DNA of 64,000 bases from Pseudomonas sp. Tri1 (GCF_017968885.1 NZ_CP072913.1:4572001-4636000), one strand, 5' to 3'; shown: positions 44,592 to 55,715, counted from the first letter of the stretch. The notes: generated from the letters alone by a model not told the origin. Translations and numbers: made by a program.

Positions 44592-46097
44592 TCAGTTGTT
44601 GTACAGATCGATGATCGCGCTGACCGCCTGAGTCTTGGCCTTGGACGCATCGTTACGTGCGTTCTCGATCTTGTTCAGGTAGGCCTCGTCGATGTCGCCG
44701 GTGACGTACTTGCCGTCGAATACCGCGCAATCGAAGTGCTCGATCTTGATCTTGCCGCCACCGACCGCTTCGATCAGGTCCGGCAGGTCCTGGTAGATCA
44801 ACCAGTCCGCGCCGATCAGATCGGCGACGTCCTGGGTAGTGCGGTTATGAGCGATCAGCTCATGGGCACTCGGCATGTCGATGCCGTAGACGTTCGGGTA
44901 GCGCACGGCCGGGGCCGCGGAGCAGAAATACACGTTCTTGGCGCCGGCTTCGCGGGCCATCTGGATGATCTGCTTGCAGGTGGTGCCGCGCACGATGGAG
45001 TCATCCACCAGCATCACGTTCTTGCCACGAAATTCCAACTCGATGGCGTTGAGCTTCTGGCGTACGGATTTTTTCCGTGCGGCCTGGCCCGGCATGATGA
45101 AGGTACGACCGATGTAGCGGTTCTTCACAAAGCCTTCGCGGAACTTGACACCCAAGTGGTTCGCCAGCTCCAGGGCCGCGGTGCGGCTGGTGTCCGGAAT
45201 CGGGATGACCACGTCGATGTCGTGGTCCGGACGCTCGCGCAGGATCTTGTCGGCCAGCTTCTCGCCCATGCGCAGGCGGGCCTTGTAGACCGAGACACCG
45301 TCGATGATCGAGTCCGGACGCGCCAGGTAGACGTGTTCGAAGATGCACGGGGTCAGGCTCGGGTTGGTCGCGCACTGACGGGTGTGCAGCTTGCCGTCTT
45401 CGGTGATGTAGACCGCTTCGCCCGGGGCGAGGTCGCGAATCAGGGTGAAGCCCAGCACGTCCAGGGACACGCTTTCGGAGGCGATCATGTACTCCACGCC
45501 TTCGTCGGTGTGACGCTGGCCAAAGACGATCGGACGAATACCGTGGGGATCGCGGAAACCGACGATGCCGTAACCGGTGATCATCGCCACCACCGCATAA
45601 CCGCCCACGCAACGGTTGTGCACGTCGGTCACGGCGGCAAACACGTCTTCTTCGGTAGGCTGCAGCTTGCCGCGCTGGGCCAGCTCATGGGCGAACACGT
45701 TGAGCATCACTTCCGAATCGGAATTGGTGTTGACGTGGCGCAAGTCAGATTCGTAGATCTCCTTGGCCAGTTGCTCGACGTTGGTCAGGTTGCCGTTGTG
45801 CGCCAGGGTGATGCCGTATGGCGAGTTGACGTAGAACGGCTGGGCTTCTGCCGAAGTCGAGCTGCCCGCTGTCGGGTAGCGCACATGGCCAATGCCCATG
45901 TGCCCGACCAGGCGCTGCATGTGGCGCTGGTGGAACACGTCACGCACCAGGCCATTGTCCTTGCGCAGGAATAACCGGCCGTCATGGCTGGTCACGATAC
46001 CGGCAGCGTCCTGGCCGCGGTGCTGGAGCACGGTTAGCGCGTCATACAGCGCCTGATTGACGTTCGACTTACCGACGATACCGACGATGCCACACAT
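44592..46097 (-). CDS. purF: Amidophosphoribosyltransferase
   Basis: Start 46097 gives MCGIVGIVG, placing the catalytic cysteine at position 2 as required for the Ntn hydrolase domain. The 501-residue enzyme has the glutaminase half first and the PRTase half with the PRPP motif [13 protein letters not shown]. It catalyses the first committed step of purine synthesis. It lies 41 bases downstream of cvpA on the same strand, the usual order in Pseudomonas. Confidence 0.97.
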   Translation of the reverse strand: MCGIVGIVGKSNVNQALYDALTVLQHRGQDAAGIVTSHDGRLFLRKDNGLVRDVFHQRHMQRLVGHMGIGHVRYPTAGSSTSAEAQPFYVNSPYGITLAHNGNLTNVEQLAKEIYESDLRHVNTNSDSEVMLNVFAHELAQRGKLQPTEEDVFAAVTDVHNRCVGGYAVVAMITGYGIVGFRDPHGIRPIVFGQRHTDEGVEYMIASESVSLDVLGFTLIRDLAPGEAVYITEDGKLHTRQCATNPSLTPCIFEHVYLARPDSIIDGVSVYKARLRMGEKLADKILRERPDHDIDVVIPIPDTSRTAALELANHLGVKFREGFVKNRYIGRTFIMPGQAARKKSVRQKLNAIELEFRGKNVMLVDDSIVRGTTCKQIIQMAREAGAKNVYFCSAAPAVRYPNVYGIDMPSAHELIAHNRTTQDVADLIGADWLIYQDLPDLIEAVGGGKIKIEHFDCAVFDGKYVTGDIDEAYLNKIENARNDASKAKTQAVSAIIDLYNN

Positions 46098-46138
46098 GCG
46101 ACGCAACCCCTACTTAATGGATCTGAACTGAACAACAC

Positions 46139-46699
46139 TCACTGCGGCGTTTTGGCCGTCGGCAAGAGGTGTTCCTTGAACGGTATTTCAGCGGGTACGC
46201 TGATACCGCTGGCAAGCCACTGACTGCTCCAACCCAGGATCAGGTTCTTGGACCAGTCTGCGACCAATAAAAATTGTGGCACGAGCCGGGACTCCTGCCA
46301 CCACGTATCCTGCTGTACCGGCCCCAGGCTCAACAGCCCGACGGCCACGACCACCAGCAACGCGCCACGCGCTGCGCCAAAGGCCATGCCCAGGAACCGG
46401 TCCGTCCCGGAAAGCCCGGTGACGCGAATCAGTTCGCCGATCAGATAATTGATCATTGCGCCGACCAGCAAGGTGGCGATAAACAAGATGGCACAGCCCG
46501 CGATCACGCGAGCCGACGGAGTTTCGATGTATCCGGCGAGGTACTGGGACAGCGAACCACCAAACATCCAGGCTACGACCCCCGCGATGATCCAGGTCAG
46601 CAGCGAGAGGGCTTCCTTGACGAAGCCGCGGCTCAGGCTGATCAATGCGGAGATGGCGACGATCGCAACGATCGCCCAGTCAACCCAGGTAAATGGCAC
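46139..46699 (-). CDS. cvpA: CvpA membrane protein
   Basis: A 186-residue inner-membrane protein with four hydrophobic segments, starting FTWVDWAIVAIVAISALISL and containing SRGFVKEALSLLTW, typical of CvpA. The family is linked to colicin V production and envelope stress resistance. It is co-transcribed with purF. Confidence 0.93.
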   Translation of the reverse strand: MPFTWVDWAIVAIVAISALISLSRGFVKEALSLLTWIIAGVVAWMFGGSLSQYLAGYIETPSARVIAGCAILFIATLLVGAMINYLIGELIRVTGLSGTDRFLGMAFGAARGALLVVVAVGLLSLGPVQQDTWWQESRLVPQFLLVADWSKNLILGWSSQWLASGISVPAEIPFKEHLLPTAKTPQ

Positions 46700-46788
46700 G
46701 GTGCAGCCTACAGACGGATAAGGCGGCGCATTTTAGCAGAGCCTAGGGCTGTCGGTAAGCTGCACGATTCAAATCAGCTAAATCGCTG

Positions 46789-47457
46789 TCAGCCACGCTC
46801 GGGCTGGAAGCGCACCACAAAACCCTTGAGGTTCTGCTGACGACTCAGCAGGTCACGCAGGCGGTCGGCCTCGGCTCGCTCGATCAGCGGCCCGACAAAC
46901 ACGCGATTCTTGCCATCGGCGGAGCGGATGTAAGCATTGTAGCCCTGGCTGCGCAGGGTTTTCTGCAGGCTTTCGGCGCTTTCACGACTGGTCAGGCTGG
47001 CCAGTTGCACCGACCAACTGACCGATAGGCCGTTGGCATCCACACGACTTTGCGTGGTGTCCGGCTTGGTCGTGGCGGCGGTAATCGGCTGGCTTGGGGC
47101 CGGCTTGACCGCTGGAGCGGCTGGAACCGGGGCCGGAGCGACTGCCGGCTTGCTCGGTGCGGCAGGCGCTGGCGTTGCGGGTGCAGGCGCAATCGGCATC
47201 GAAGGCGCCGGTTGCTCAGCCAGCTCCTCGTCGCTCGGAACCGGCTCTTGGGGCAACGTCTGCGGCTCGGGCACCGCCACGGGCTCGACCTGCACAGGCG
47301 GCACGGACGGTGCCTGGGGCGCGGCCGGCGCATCGACCGTTACCTGGCGCTGCTCATCCTGACGGGAAAACAGCATCGGCAGGAAAATCACGGCCAGGGC
47401 CACCAATACCAGGGCCCCCACCATGCGCTGCTTGTACGCCTTATCCAGCAATGCCAT
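46789..47457 (-). CDS. SPOR-domain membrane protein (DedD-like)
   Basis: Start 47457 ([20 protein letters not shown]) is chosen because it opens the conserved N-terminus; it overlaps folC by 17 bases. The 222-residue protein has one membrane helix (VGALVLVALAVIFLPMLF), a long Pro/Ala/Val-rich linker (residues ~45-140) and a C-terminal SPOR domain (SVQLASLTSRESAESLQKTL, VFVGPL). SPOR domains bind denuded septal peptidoglycan, so it likely acts in cell division. Confidence 0.9.
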   Translation of the reverse strand: MALLDKAYKQRMVGALVLVALAVIFLPMLFSRQDEQRQVTVDAPAAPQAPSVPPVQVEPVAVPEPQTLPQEPVPSDEELAEQPAPSMPIAPAPATPAPAAPSKPAVAPAPVPAAPAVKPAPSQPITAATTKPDTTQSRVDANGLSVSWSVQLASLTSRESAESLQKTLRSQGYNAYIRSADGKNRVFVGPLIERAEADRLRDLLSRQQNLKGFVVRFQPERG

Positions 47458-48748
47458 CTGCAGCTTCCTCCGTGGAGCGCCGGGCCAGCCATTGAAGGGC
47501 CTCGGCAACACAAAAAAATGATCCGAACAGCAGAATCTCGTCGTCGGCCGTTGCCTCGGCACACTGCCCTTCCAACGCGGCAGCCACGCTGGTGTAGGCT
47601 TGCACCGAAGCACCACGACGCTGCAAGGCTGCCTGCAATTCAGCCGCCGGGCGCGAACGCGGCGAATCCAGCGGCGTCACCGCCCAGTGCTGGACACTAG
47701 CACCCAACGCGTCGACAACGCCATCCAGATCCTTGTCCGACAGTAATCCGAATACCGCCAGACGCCGCCCCGCCACCGGCCGTCGCGCCAGGCGCTCGGC
47801 CAGGTACTGCGCCGCGTGGGGATTATGGCCGACATCCAGCAACAGGTTCAGACGCTTACCCTGCCAGTCGAACTGGCGACGATCAAGACGCCCGACCACG
47901 CGGGTCGCTTGCAACGCCGCGGTGATTTGCCCGACATCCCACGGCAAACCCAGCAGCAGGTAGGCCTGGAGTGCCAGCGCGGCGTTTTCCATCGGCAGGT
48001 CCAGCAGCGGCAGATCGTGCAACTCCACCGGGTTGCCCTGGGCATCACTGCCCCGCCACTGCCAATGCTGCTCGGTCATTGCCAGGTCGAAATCTCGCCC
48101 GCGCAGGAAGAACGGGCAGCTCAACTCGCGGACCTTGTCCAACAACGGCTGGGGAGGATTGAGGTCGCCACAGAGCGCAGGCGCGCCCTGGCGAAAGATG
48201 CCGGCCTTCTCGAAAGCCACGGATTCGCGGGTATCGCCCAGGTAATCGGCGTGGTCCACACCGATACTGGTGACCAATGCGATGTCCGCGTCCACCAGGT
48301 TGACCGTGTCCAGCCGTCCGCCAAGCCCCACTTCCAGCACAACGGCATCCAGGCCGGAACGGGCGAACAGCCAAAACGCCGCCAGGGTACCCATCTCGAA
48401 ATAAGTGAGGGACGTCTCGCCCCGCCCGGCTTCCACCGCAGCAAAGGCTTCGCACAGCTGGGCATCAGTGGCTTCGACGCCATTGACTTGCACCCGCTCG
48501 TTGTAGCGCAGCAGGTGCGGCGAGCTGTAGACACCAACGCTCAGCCCCTGGGCCCGCAACAGCGAGGCCACGAAGGCACAGGTCGAACCCTTGCCGTTGG
48601 TGCCGGTGACGGTGATGACCCGAGGCGCCGGCTTGACCAGTCCCATGCGGGACGCTACCGCTTGCGAGCGCTCCAGCCCCATGTCGATGGCCGATGGATG
48701 CAACTGCTCGAGGTAGGCAAGCCAGTCGCCCAGGGTACGTTGGGTCAT
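47441..48748 (-). CDS. folC: Bifunctional folylpolyglutamate/dihydrofolate synthase
   Basis: A 435-residue Mur-ligase-fold enzyme with the P-loop [11 protein letters not shown] near residue 45, [12 protein letters not shown], and DVGHNPHAA in the C-terminal domain. It adds glutamates to folates and makes dihydrofolate. It overlaps accD by 4 bases. Confidence 0.95.
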   Translation of the reverse strand: MTQRTLGDWLAYLEQLHPSAIDMGLERSQAVASRMGLVKPAPRVITVTGTNGKGSTCAFVASLLRAQGLSVGVYSSPHLLRYNERVQVNGVEATDAQLCEAFAAVEAGRGETSLTYFEMGTLAAFWLFARSGLDAVVLEVGLGGRLDTVNLVDADIALVTSIGVDHADYLGDTRESVAFEKAGIFRQGAPALCGDLNPPQPLLDKVRELSCPFFLRGRDFDLAMTEQHWQWRGSDAQGNPVELHDLPLLDLPMENAALALQAYLLLGLPWDVGQITAALQATRVVGRLDRRQFDWQGKRLNLLLDVGHNPHAAQYLAERLARRPVAGRRLAVFGLLSDKDLDGVVDALGASVQHWAVTPLDSPRSRPAAELQAALQRRGASVQAYTSVAAALEGQCAEATADDEILLFGSFFCVAEALQWLARRSTEEAADGIAG

Positions 48749-49665
48749 AGGCCTGCAGGCACCGGCGGAACCACGACCGGCTCGATCGGTGCGGCGACGA
48801 ATTTCGGCGTCGGCAGCCCCATCAGTTGAGCCAGCAGGTTGCCCAGGCGCGGACGCAGCTCCTGGCGATGGATGATCATGTCGATGGCACCGTGTTCCAG
48901 CAGGAACTCACTGCGCTGGAAGCCTTCCGGCAGTTTTTCGCGCACGGTCTGCTCGATCACGCGCGGGCCGGCGAAGCCGATCAGGGCTTTCGGCTCACCG
49001 ACGATCACGTCGCCGAGCATCGCCAGGCTGGCGGAAACGCCACCGTAGACCGGGTCGGTCAGCACCGAGATGAACGGAATACCTTCTTCACGCAGACGCG
49101 CCAGCACCGCAGAGGTCTTGGCCATTTGCATCAGGGAGATCAGCGCCTCCTGCATCCGCGCACCACCGGAAGCGGCGAAGCAGATCATTGGGCAACGGTT
49201 TTCCAAAGCATGGTTGGCGGCACGAACGAAGCGTTCACCGACAATGGCGCCCATGGAACCGCCCATGAAGGAGAACTCGAAGGCCGAAACCACCACTGGC
49301 ATACCCAACAGGCTGCCGCTCATGGATACCAAGGCGTCCTTTTCACCGGTCTGCTTCTGGGCAGCGGTCAGGCGGTCCTTGTATTTCTTGCCGTCGCGAA
49401 ATTTCAGACGGTCCACTGGCTCCAGGTCGGCACCCAGTTCAACACGGCCTTCGGCATCGAGGAAAATATCGATACGGGCACGCGCACTGATGCGCATGTG
49501 GTGGTTGCACTTGGGGCAAACGTCCAGGGTCTTTTCCAGCTCGGGGCGGTACAGCACCGCTTCGCAGGATGGACATTTGTGCCACAGACCTTCAGGCACC
49601 GAGCTTTTCTTCACCTCGGAACGCATGATCGAAGGGATCAGTTTGTCTACCAACCAGTTGCTCAT
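48745..49665 (-). CDS. accD: Acetyl-CoA carboxylase carboxyltransferase beta subunit
   Basis: 306 residues with the N-terminal four-cysteine zinc ribbon ([11 protein letters not shown] and VCPKCNHH) and the crotonase-like core ([20 protein letters not shown]). It pairs with AccA to make malonyl-CoA for fatty acid synthesis. It is followed by folC with an ATGA overlap. The 254-base gap to trpF holds no gene. Confidence 0.97.
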   Translation of the reverse strand: MSNWLVDKLIPSIMRSEVKKSSVPEGLWHKCPSCEAVLYRPELEKTLDVCPKCNHHMRISARARIDIFLDAEGRVELGADLEPVDRLKFRDGKKYKDRLTAAQKQTGEKDALVSMSGSLLGMPVVVSAFEFSFMGGSMGAIVGERFVRAANHALENRCPMICFAASGGARMQEALISLMQMAKTSAVLARLREEGIPFISVLTDPVYGGVSASLAMLGDVIVGEPKALIGFAGPRVIEQTVREKLPEGFQRSEFLLEHGAIDMIIHRQELRPRLGNLLAQLMGLPTPKFVAAPIEPVVVPPVPAGL

Positions 49666-49919
49666 GCTTTCTTTCTCCAGTACCGGCGGCCCGAACGCTT
49701 TGGTTCGCGGCCCCGCGTATGCCCTTGAGCTAAATTCATTGTGCGGCGAGTCGAGGGGCCGCCACGGTCAGTGCAAAACTGACCTGCGTGCAACCCAACC
49801 TTTCTCAACCATCCCGGCAGCCGCTGCACCGCGGCTACCACTTCGCTATCGGCCCACCCGGAGGCGGCGCCTGCCTGCTTTGTACAGTGCTGGTATGGAC
49901 GGCGGCAGTCTGCCAGCCG

Positions 49920-50552
49920 TCACATTGACGACTGGCTACTGTGCACAGCAGCCATGAACGCACGAATCTTGGCCGGATCCTTGATGCCCTTGCCCTGCTC
50001 CACTCCACCGCTCACGTCCACCGCGTAAGGGCGAACCTGGCGAATGGCTTCGGCCACGTTGTCCGCTGTCAGGCCACCGGCAAGGATAATCGGTTTATCC
50101 AAGCCTTGGGGTACCAGCGACCAATCGAACGCTTCACCGGTCCCTCCGGGAACGCCTTCGACATAGGTGTCCAGCAAAATACCGCTGGCACTGGCGAAAG
50201 CTGCGCAGCTGGCGGCAATGTCATCCCCAGCCTTGACCCGCAACGCCTTGATGTACGGACGATGCCAGCCCTCGCAATCGGCTGGCGCCTCATCACCGTG
50301 AAACTGCAACAGGGCCAGCGGCACGGCATCGAGTATTTCGCCCAGCTCGCAACGGCTGGCATTGACGAACAGGCCAACAGGCGTAACGAACGGCGGCAAG
50401 GCCTGGATGATTGCCCTAGCCTGCTGCACCGTGACCGCCCGAGGACTCTTGGCATAAAACACCAGCCCAATGGCATCGGCCCCGGCCTCGACCGCCACCA
50501 ACGCGTCCTCGACGCGGGTGATCCCGCAAATCTTGCTGCGAACGGCCGACAT
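49920..50552 (-). CDS. trpF: Phosphoribosylanthranilate isomerase
   Basis: A 210-residue TIM-barrel enzyme: [14 protein letters not shown] with the catalytic cysteine, [12 protein letters not shown], then [11 protein letters not shown] and VDVSGGVE at the C-terminus with the catalytic aspartate. It acts in tryptophan synthesis. Confidence 0.95.
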   Translation of the reverse strand: MSAVRSKICGITRVEDALVAVEAGADAIGLVFYAKSPRAVTVQQARAIIQALPPFVTPVGLFVNASRCELGEILDAVPLALLQFHGDEAPADCEGWHRPYIKALRVKAGDDIAASCAAFASASGILLDTYVEGVPGGTGEAFDWSLVPQGLDKPIILAGGLTADNVAEAIRQVRPYAVDVSGGVEQGKGIKDPAKIRAFMAAVHSSQSSM

Positions 50553-50614
50553 GTCGTTAAAACCTCAGGCAAATCCGTGAAAGTCCCGGATGGTAGCAAA
50601 TGCTGCGCAGAGCG

Positions 50615-51439
50615 TCAGCCGTCGAGTTCCGAGAAGCCAGTGAGGAAATGCGGCCCGATGTAACGCTGCGGCAGCTCGAATTCGTCGTGGTACTGGACCT
50701 GCACCAGGTACAAGCCAAACGGATGCGCCGTCACACCACCGGAACGGCGGATGCGACTTTCGAGTACTTCCTTGATCCATTCCACTGGCCGCTCACCGGC
50801 GCCAATGGTCATCAGTACCCCGGCGATGTTGCGCACCATGTGGTGCAGGAACGCACTGGCACGGATGTCGAGCACGATCATCTTGCCGTGACGGGTCACG
50901 CGCAGGTGGTGTAATTCCTTGATCGGCGACTTGGCCTGACACTGGCCGGCGCGAAAGGCGCTGAAATCATGCACACCGACCAGGTATTGCGCGGCCTCGG
51001 CCATGCGCTCGACATCCAGCGGGCGATGGTTCCAGGTGATCTCTTCGTTCAGGTGCGCCGGGCGGATCTGATCGTTGTAGATCACATAGCGATAGCGCCG
51101 GGCGATGGCCTTGAAGCGCGCATGAAAATGCGCCGGCATCGCCTTGGCCCAGCTGACGCTGACATCGTGGGGCAGGTTGATATTGGCGCCCATCACCCAA
51201 GCCTTCATCGAACGCTCGACCTGAGTGTCGAAATGCACCACCTGGCCGCACGCATGCACGCCAGCATCAGTACGGCCGGCGCAATGCAGTGACACGGGCG
51301 AATCGGCGACTTTGGACAGCGCGTTTTCAAGGGTTTCCTGCACCGTCAGTACACCGCTAGCCTGACGCTGCCAGCCGCGATAGCGCGAGCCTTTGTATTC
51401 AACGCCCAGGGCGATCCGGAAAAAGCCGTCGGCCGCCAT
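50615..51439 (-). CDS. truA: tRNA pseudouridine(38-40) synthase
   Basis: Contains GRTDAGVHA with the catalytic aspartate, RYRGWQRQ near the start and RASAFLHHMVRNI later, all diagnostic of TruA, which modifies the anticodon arm. The start is uncertain: ATG 51439 (MAADGFF) matches where the family similarity begins, but TTG codons at 51469 and 51496 would add 10 or 19 residues. Length at 51439 is 274 residues. Confidence 0.93.
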   Translation of the reverse strand: MAADGFFRIALGVEYKGSRYRGWQRQASGVLTVQETLENALSKVADSPVSLHCAGRTDAGVHACGQVVHFDTQVERSMKAWVMGANINLPHDVSVSWAKAMPAHFHARFKAIARRYRYVIYNDQIRPAHLNEEITWNHRPLDVERMAEAAQYLVGVHDFSAFRAGQCQAKSPIKELHHLRVTRHGKMIVLDIRASAFLHHMVRNIAGVLMTIGAGERPVEWIKEVLESRIRRSGGVTAHPFGLYLVQVQYHDEFELPQRYIGPHFLTGFSELDG

Positions 51440-51559
51440 TTCGGCGGCCGGGTTGTCTATGTTTGCCAAGGAATTACAGCCTGCTGAGGTACGCAAAGGC
51501 GGGCATTATAAGGCCGGTTGGGTGGGATGCCAGTGCAACAGTCGATCCTGTGCTGGATG

Positions 51560-51582
51560 GACTGACGCCATCGCGAGCAAGC
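51560..51582. repeat. Partial REP unit upstream of truA
   Basis: CCATCGCGAGCAAGCCC matches the start of a REP unit, then stops in CACAAAG; a solitary truncated copy. Confidence 0.6.
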
Positions 51583-51681
51583 CCACAAAGAGTTCTGTTG
51601 GATTCAGATTTTGCGCTACACACAAACCCGTGCTCTCGATGGGGCCAGTCCACACGCCATTACCTCCCCTGCCCCAAACAA

Positions 51682-51710
51682 AAACGGCAGCCTCACCGGC
51701 TGCCGTTCTT
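51682..51710 (-). terminator. Rho-independent terminator of fimV
   Basis: On - the stem AACGGCAGCC/GGCTGCCGTT with a short loop is followed by TTTGTTTG. Confidence 0.85.
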
Positions 51711-51725
51711 GTTAGCCCGCCCCTC

Positions 51726-54317
51726 TCAGACCAGGCGCGCCAGCATTTCCTGCGCTTCGCTCTTCTGGGTGGTATTGCCTTCGCTGAGGACTTCACCAAG
51801 GATGTCCCGGGCGCCGTCGTTGTCACCCATGTCGATGTAGGCCTGGGCCAGATCGAGTTTGGTCGCCACTTCGTCGGTGCCGCTGAGGAAGTCGAAGTCC
51901 GGTTCGTCTTCAGCGCCGACCAGGGCATCTTCAGCGGTGAAGGTCGGCACGCTCAGGTCATCAGACAGGCGATCCAGCTCGGCGTTGACATCATCCAGCT
52001 CCGACTCGAAAGCATCTTTTGGCTTGTCCTGAGCGTCCATTTCGTCGGCCAGGGACAGATCGAAGTCCGCCGGCAGTTCGAGGTCGTCGGCCGGGGTGTC
52101 AGCCAAGGCCGGCGTATCGGCCGCCGGCAAGTCCAAGCCCTTGAAGTCGTCGTCCAGGTCGAGCAGGAAGTCTTCGTCATCGAGAGCCGGGATCGGTGTC
52201 GGAGCATCGGCGCCCAGGTCCAGGTCAAACTCCGACAGATCGTCCAGGCTTTCGCTGGCTTCGGTCTGCTGCTTGAGCACCGACTCGAAACTCAGGTCAT
52301 CGTCCTCCGGGAACGCATCCAGTTCGGCGACGGGCTCCGGTGCCGGCGCGGCCGGTGTGGCCTCCATATCATCCAGGCTCAGATCGAAGGCGCTGTCCAG
52401 CTCCTCATCGGTCGGCGACTTGTCTTCGAGCAGGTCCTTGACGTACTGCGCGTCCAGTTCGGCAGCCACCGCCGCCGCGGCCAGGCCAGCGGTGGTGGCG
52501 ACCACCATGGCTGGGAAACGGCTCTTGAGCTGTTCGACCTGGGCGTAGTTTTCACCATTGGCCACCAGCTGGCGTTCCTGGGCGACGAAGGCGTCGCGGT
52601 CGCCCTGCTGACCGTAGACTTCCATCAATTTAAGACGCAAGTCGCTGCGCTGAGGCTCAGCCTTGATGCCCTGCTCAAGCAGGTCGGCTGCCTGGTTCAG
52701 GCGCCCACGGTCGATATGGGACTGAGCCTGGGGCAGCACATCGTCGGAACGCTCGGCGGCCGGAGCCACCAGCGGCGCGGCGATGGGCGGCGTGACGATC
52801 ACAGGCGCAACCAACGGAGCCGGCTTGGGTGCTGGCGCTGGCGCAGGTTTAGGCTCGAGTTTTACGCTTGGCGGTGGGACATCAATGCCCTCGAAGCTGC
52901 TCGGGGGCAGATCGAGCTCCGGGGAGAAGTCGGCCTCCTCCTCGAGGGCGCGGGCCATGCGCAAGTGTTTCTCGGCTTCCTGCTGGGCCTTGCGGCGACG
53001 GGCGAGCAACAACAGCAACAACAGCAGAACCAACGCGCCGCCGCCAATCAACCCCAGCAAGATCGGGTTGGTCAGCAGGTCGTTGTACTTTTGCTCATTG
53101 GAAGCAGCCGGCACTGGCTCGACCGGTGCGGCAGGTGGCGTCGCCTCAGGCGTCGCTTCAGGCGCAGGTGCTGCCGTCGGGGCCTGTGTCGCTGGCGCGG
53201 GGGTCAACTGCGCCGACATCGCCGGGGTCGACTCACCGGCAGGTGAAACTGCGGCACCTTCAGCCTGCATCTTGGCCAATTGATTGTTCTTCAGCTCGAT
53301 CAGGCGCTGCAGCTTGTCCAGCTGGCTTTGCAGATCGGCCATGCGGCTTTTCAGCTCTTCATTGTCGCGCCGAGCCGAATCGAGGCTCTCCTGGGTGACC
53401 GCGAGCTTGTTGCTCAGCGCCTGGGCATCGCCGGCAGCGCCTTTACCCTTGCCCTTGCCGGCGGCCTTGGACTCGGCCGACACCAGGCTCAAATTATCGC
53501 GACCGGCAGCTTGTGCCGGTGCGCCTTCACCACGACCACGCTTGGTGGCGTCCAACTGCTGTTGGCCATTACGCGCCACGCCCGGACGCCCCTGGCGCCA
53601 GGCGGCATTCTGCGCAGCCACTTCGGCGATGGCCTGGGGTTGCGGCAACGCGGTGCTTTGCACCGGATCCGGCAGGCGCAGCACCTGGCCGGTCTTGAGC
53701 AGGTTGATGTTGCCATTGATGAAGGCTTTCGGGTTCAGCGCCTGGATCGCCAGCATGGTTTGCTGGACCGACCCGCCATTGCGCACCTTGGCGGCGATTT
53801 CCCACAGGGTATCGCGCGGCGTGGTGGTGTATTGGGCAGGCTTGGTAGCCCCGGTGACCGGCGTGGACACCACCTGGGGCGGCTTCGCCCGCGCAGCGTC
53901 GACGGCCTGCGGCGAGAACTTGGACGGATCGAGCAACACACTGTAGTCGCGTAGCAGACGACCGTTGGGCCACATCACCTGCACCAGGAACTTGACCATC
54001 GGCTCGGACAACGGCCGGCTGGACGTCACCCGCAGGACGCTTTTGCCGCTGGCATTGATCACCGGGGTGAAGGTCAGGTCATTGAGGAAGGCCTGGCGGT
54101 CGATACCGGCCTTGGCGAAGTCATCGGGCGAGGCCAGGCTCGGCACGACTTCGGCAGCCGTCAGTTGCTGGACATCGAGCAGCTCGATCTCGGCGACCAG
54201 AGGCTGGTTCGGCGGCGACTTCAGGGTCAATTCCCCGAGCCCGAGCGCTTGCGCCATACCGGAGGACAGCGCCGAGGCGGCCGCTATTGCTAACACCAGT
54301 TTGCGAACTTGAACCAT
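51726..54317 (-). CDS. fimV: FimV peptidoglycan-binding polar hub protein
   Basis: Start 54317 (MVQVRKLVLAIAAASALSSG signal peptide) has AAGGAAGAGG upstream; earlier codons are not conserved-looking. The 863-residue protein has a periplasmic part with a LysM-like domain (YTTTPRDTLWEIAAKVRNGG, residues ~160-215) and a coiled coil (~325-375). One membrane helix at about residue 450 is followed by a long acidic cytoplasmic region ending in the FimV C-terminal TPR-like motif (VATKLDLAQAYIDMGDNDGA). FimV positions type IV pilus and cyclic-AMP signalling components at the pole. Confidence 0.93.
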   Translation of the reverse strand: MVQVRKLVLAIAAASALSSGMAQALGLGELTLKSPPNQPLVAEIELLDVQQLTAAEVVPSLASPDDFAKAGIDRQAFLNDLTFTPVINASGKSVLRVTSSRPLSEPMVKFLVQVMWPNGRLLRDYSVLLDPSKFSPQAVDAARAKPPQVVSTPVTGATKPAQYTTTPRDTLWEIAAKVRNGGSVQQTMLAIQALNPKAFINGNINLLKTGQVLRLPDPVQSTALPQPQAIAEVAAQNAAWRQGRPGVARNGQQQLDATKRGRGEGAPAQAAGRDNLSLVSAESKAAGKGKGKGAAGDAQALSNKLAVTQESLDSARRDNEELKSRMADLQSQLDKLQRLIELKNNQLAKMQAEGAAVSPAGESTPAMSAQLTPAPATQAPTAAPAPEATPEATPPAAPVEPVPAASNEQKYNDLLTNPILLGLIGGGALVLLLLLLLLARRRKAQQEAEKHLRMARALEEEADFSPELDLPPSSFEGIDVPPPSVKLEPKPAPAPAPKPAPLVAPVIVTPPIAAPLVAPAAERSDDVLPQAQSHIDRGRLNQAADLLEQGIKAEPQRSDLRLKLMEVYGQQGDRDAFVAQERQLVANGENYAQVEQLKSRFPAMVVATTAGLAAAAVAAELDAQYVKDLLEDKSPTDEELDSAFDLSLDDMEATPAAPAPEPVAELDAFPEDDDLSFESVLKQQTEASESLDDLSEFDLDLGADAPTPIPALDDEDFLLDLDDDFKGLDLPAADTPALADTPADDLELPADFDLSLADEMDAQDKPKDAFESELDDVNAELDRLSDDLSVPTFTAEDALVGAEDEPDFDFLSGTDEVATKLDLAQAYIDMGDNDGARDILGEVLSEGNTTQKSEAQEMLARLV

Positions 54318-54526
54318 AGCCTCTTCCTTTGTTTGAACATTCCTCGGCCAGCGAGAAGGTGTTGATGCCGCTGCCGTAAGGCATTGCGCGCAGCCCCGAA
54401 GCGACGGTGCGCGCGATCGTTTCACTCATGCCCCGGGTAAGCCCCCGGAGGGATGTTCGCCTTCAACGCTCTGGCCAAGCATAGCGCCCAGCTAGAATCA
54501 TTCGACAAATTGTTGCCAAGTATCTT

Positions 54527-55537
54527 TTACAGCAGGTCTTTTATCAACAACTCAGCCACCTGCACCGCATTGAGCGCCGCGCCCTTGCGCACGTTATCTG
54601 ACGTCAGCCACATATTTAGTTCCGCCGGATCGTCGATACCGCCGCGCACACGACCGACGTAGACCACATCCTGGCCCACCGCATCACCCACCGGAGTCGG
54701 GTAATCGCCCGCCTCCACCAGCTCGATTCCGGGCGCCGCTTCCAGGGCCGCGTTGATCTTCGCCAGGTCGATGGCGCTGGCAGACTGCACAGTCACGCTA
54801 AAGCTATCGCCGAAAAACACCGGGGCTTGAATGCAAGTGACGGAAATCTTTAATAAAGGTTGATCCAGCACCTGGCGCAATTCGCGAACCAGGCGCTTTT
54901 CCAGTGATGTATGGCCCTGTTCATCCGGGGTGCCAACCTGGGCCAGCAGGTTGAACGCCATCTGCCGGTCAAAGAACTTCGGCTCCAACGGACGAGCATT
55001 GAGCAGCTCGGCGGTCTGACGCGCCAGCTCGCTCACGGCGACGCGTCCCTGGGCTGATACGGCGAGGCTGGCGGTCACGCTGATGCGTTGTAGATCCAGG
55101 TATTCGCGCAGCGGTGCCAGCGCCACCGCCAATACGGTGGCTGAAGCGCTGGGGCTGCTGACCTGCAATGGCTTGTTTAAACCAGACAGCACCTGAGGAT
55201 TGGCTTCCGGCACGATCTGCGGCGCCTGCTCCGGCGGCAAGGCACCGGACAGGTCGATCAGCGCACAACCGGCCGCCGTGGCACGCGGGGCGAAACTCAG
55301 GGTCACCGCCGGTCCGGCGGCGAAAAACACCAGCTGGACCTTGCTGAAGTCGAACTCATCCACCTCTCGCACCCGCACGTTTTTGCCGCGAAACATCACC
55401 GAGCTGCCTGCCGATTCGCTGCTGGCCAGCAGGTGCAGGTTGCCAACCGGGAAGTCCCGCTCTTCGAGGATCTGGACGAGGGTTTCGCCGACAGTACCGG
55501 TGGCGCCGATCACGGCTATATCAAAGGACTGGCTCAT
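54527..55537 (-). CDS. USG-1-like aspartate-semialdehyde dehydrogenase homologue lacking active site
   Basis: 336 residues with an intact ASADH fold: NAD(P) motif IGATGTVGETL at the N-terminus and ASSESAGSSVMF. Where active enzymes have the catalytic PNCST, this protein has SPSASAT, and the catalytic histidine in PVF.GHS is aspartate (PVFFGDS). Both active-site residues are therefore lost, as in E. coli USG-1. It lies beside the true asd, as in other Pseudomonas. It may be regulatory or structural. Confidence 0.85.
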   Translation of the reverse strand: MSQSFDIAVIGATGTVGETLVQILEERDFPVGNLHLLASSESAGSSVMFRGKNVRVREVDEFDFSKVQLVFFAAGPAVTLSFAPRATAAGCALIDLSGALPPEQAPQIVPEANPQVLSGLNKPLQVSSPSASATVLAVALAPLREYLDLQRISVTASLAVSAQGRVAVSELARQTAELLNARPLEPKFFDRQMAFNLLAQVGTPDEQGHTSLEKRLVRELRQVLDQPLLKISVTCIQAPVFFGDSFSVTVQSASAIDLAKINAALEAAPGIELVEAGDYPTPVGDAVGQDVVYVGRVRGGIDDPAELNMWLTSDNVRKGAALNAVQVAELLIKDLL

Positions 55538-55626
55538 GGGTCTACCTCAGGTAAAACGTGGGGAGCGGCACTTTACCGGGTGGTAGGAATGCAGGCAATT
55601 GGCAGGAAATGTGTAGTGGCTTTACG

Positions 55627-55715
55627 GGCCCCATCGCGAGCAAGCTCGCTCCCACATTGGATTTGCGGCGTTCACACAAACCTGTGGGAGCGAGCTTGCT
55701 CGCGATGAGGCCAGC
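55627..55715. repeat. BIME A: REP pair with TTGGATTTGCGGCG spacer
   Basis: GGCCCCATCGCGAGCAAGC ... GCTTGCTCGCGATGAGGCC with spacer TTGGATTTGCGGCGTTCACA. The same spacer, inverted, occurs in the BIME at 58900. Confidence 0.9.

Noticed and set aside
52868-53954. Several long + frames across fimV, leu and purF genes
   Set aside because: High-GC antisense shadows; the minus-strand genes are unambiguous.
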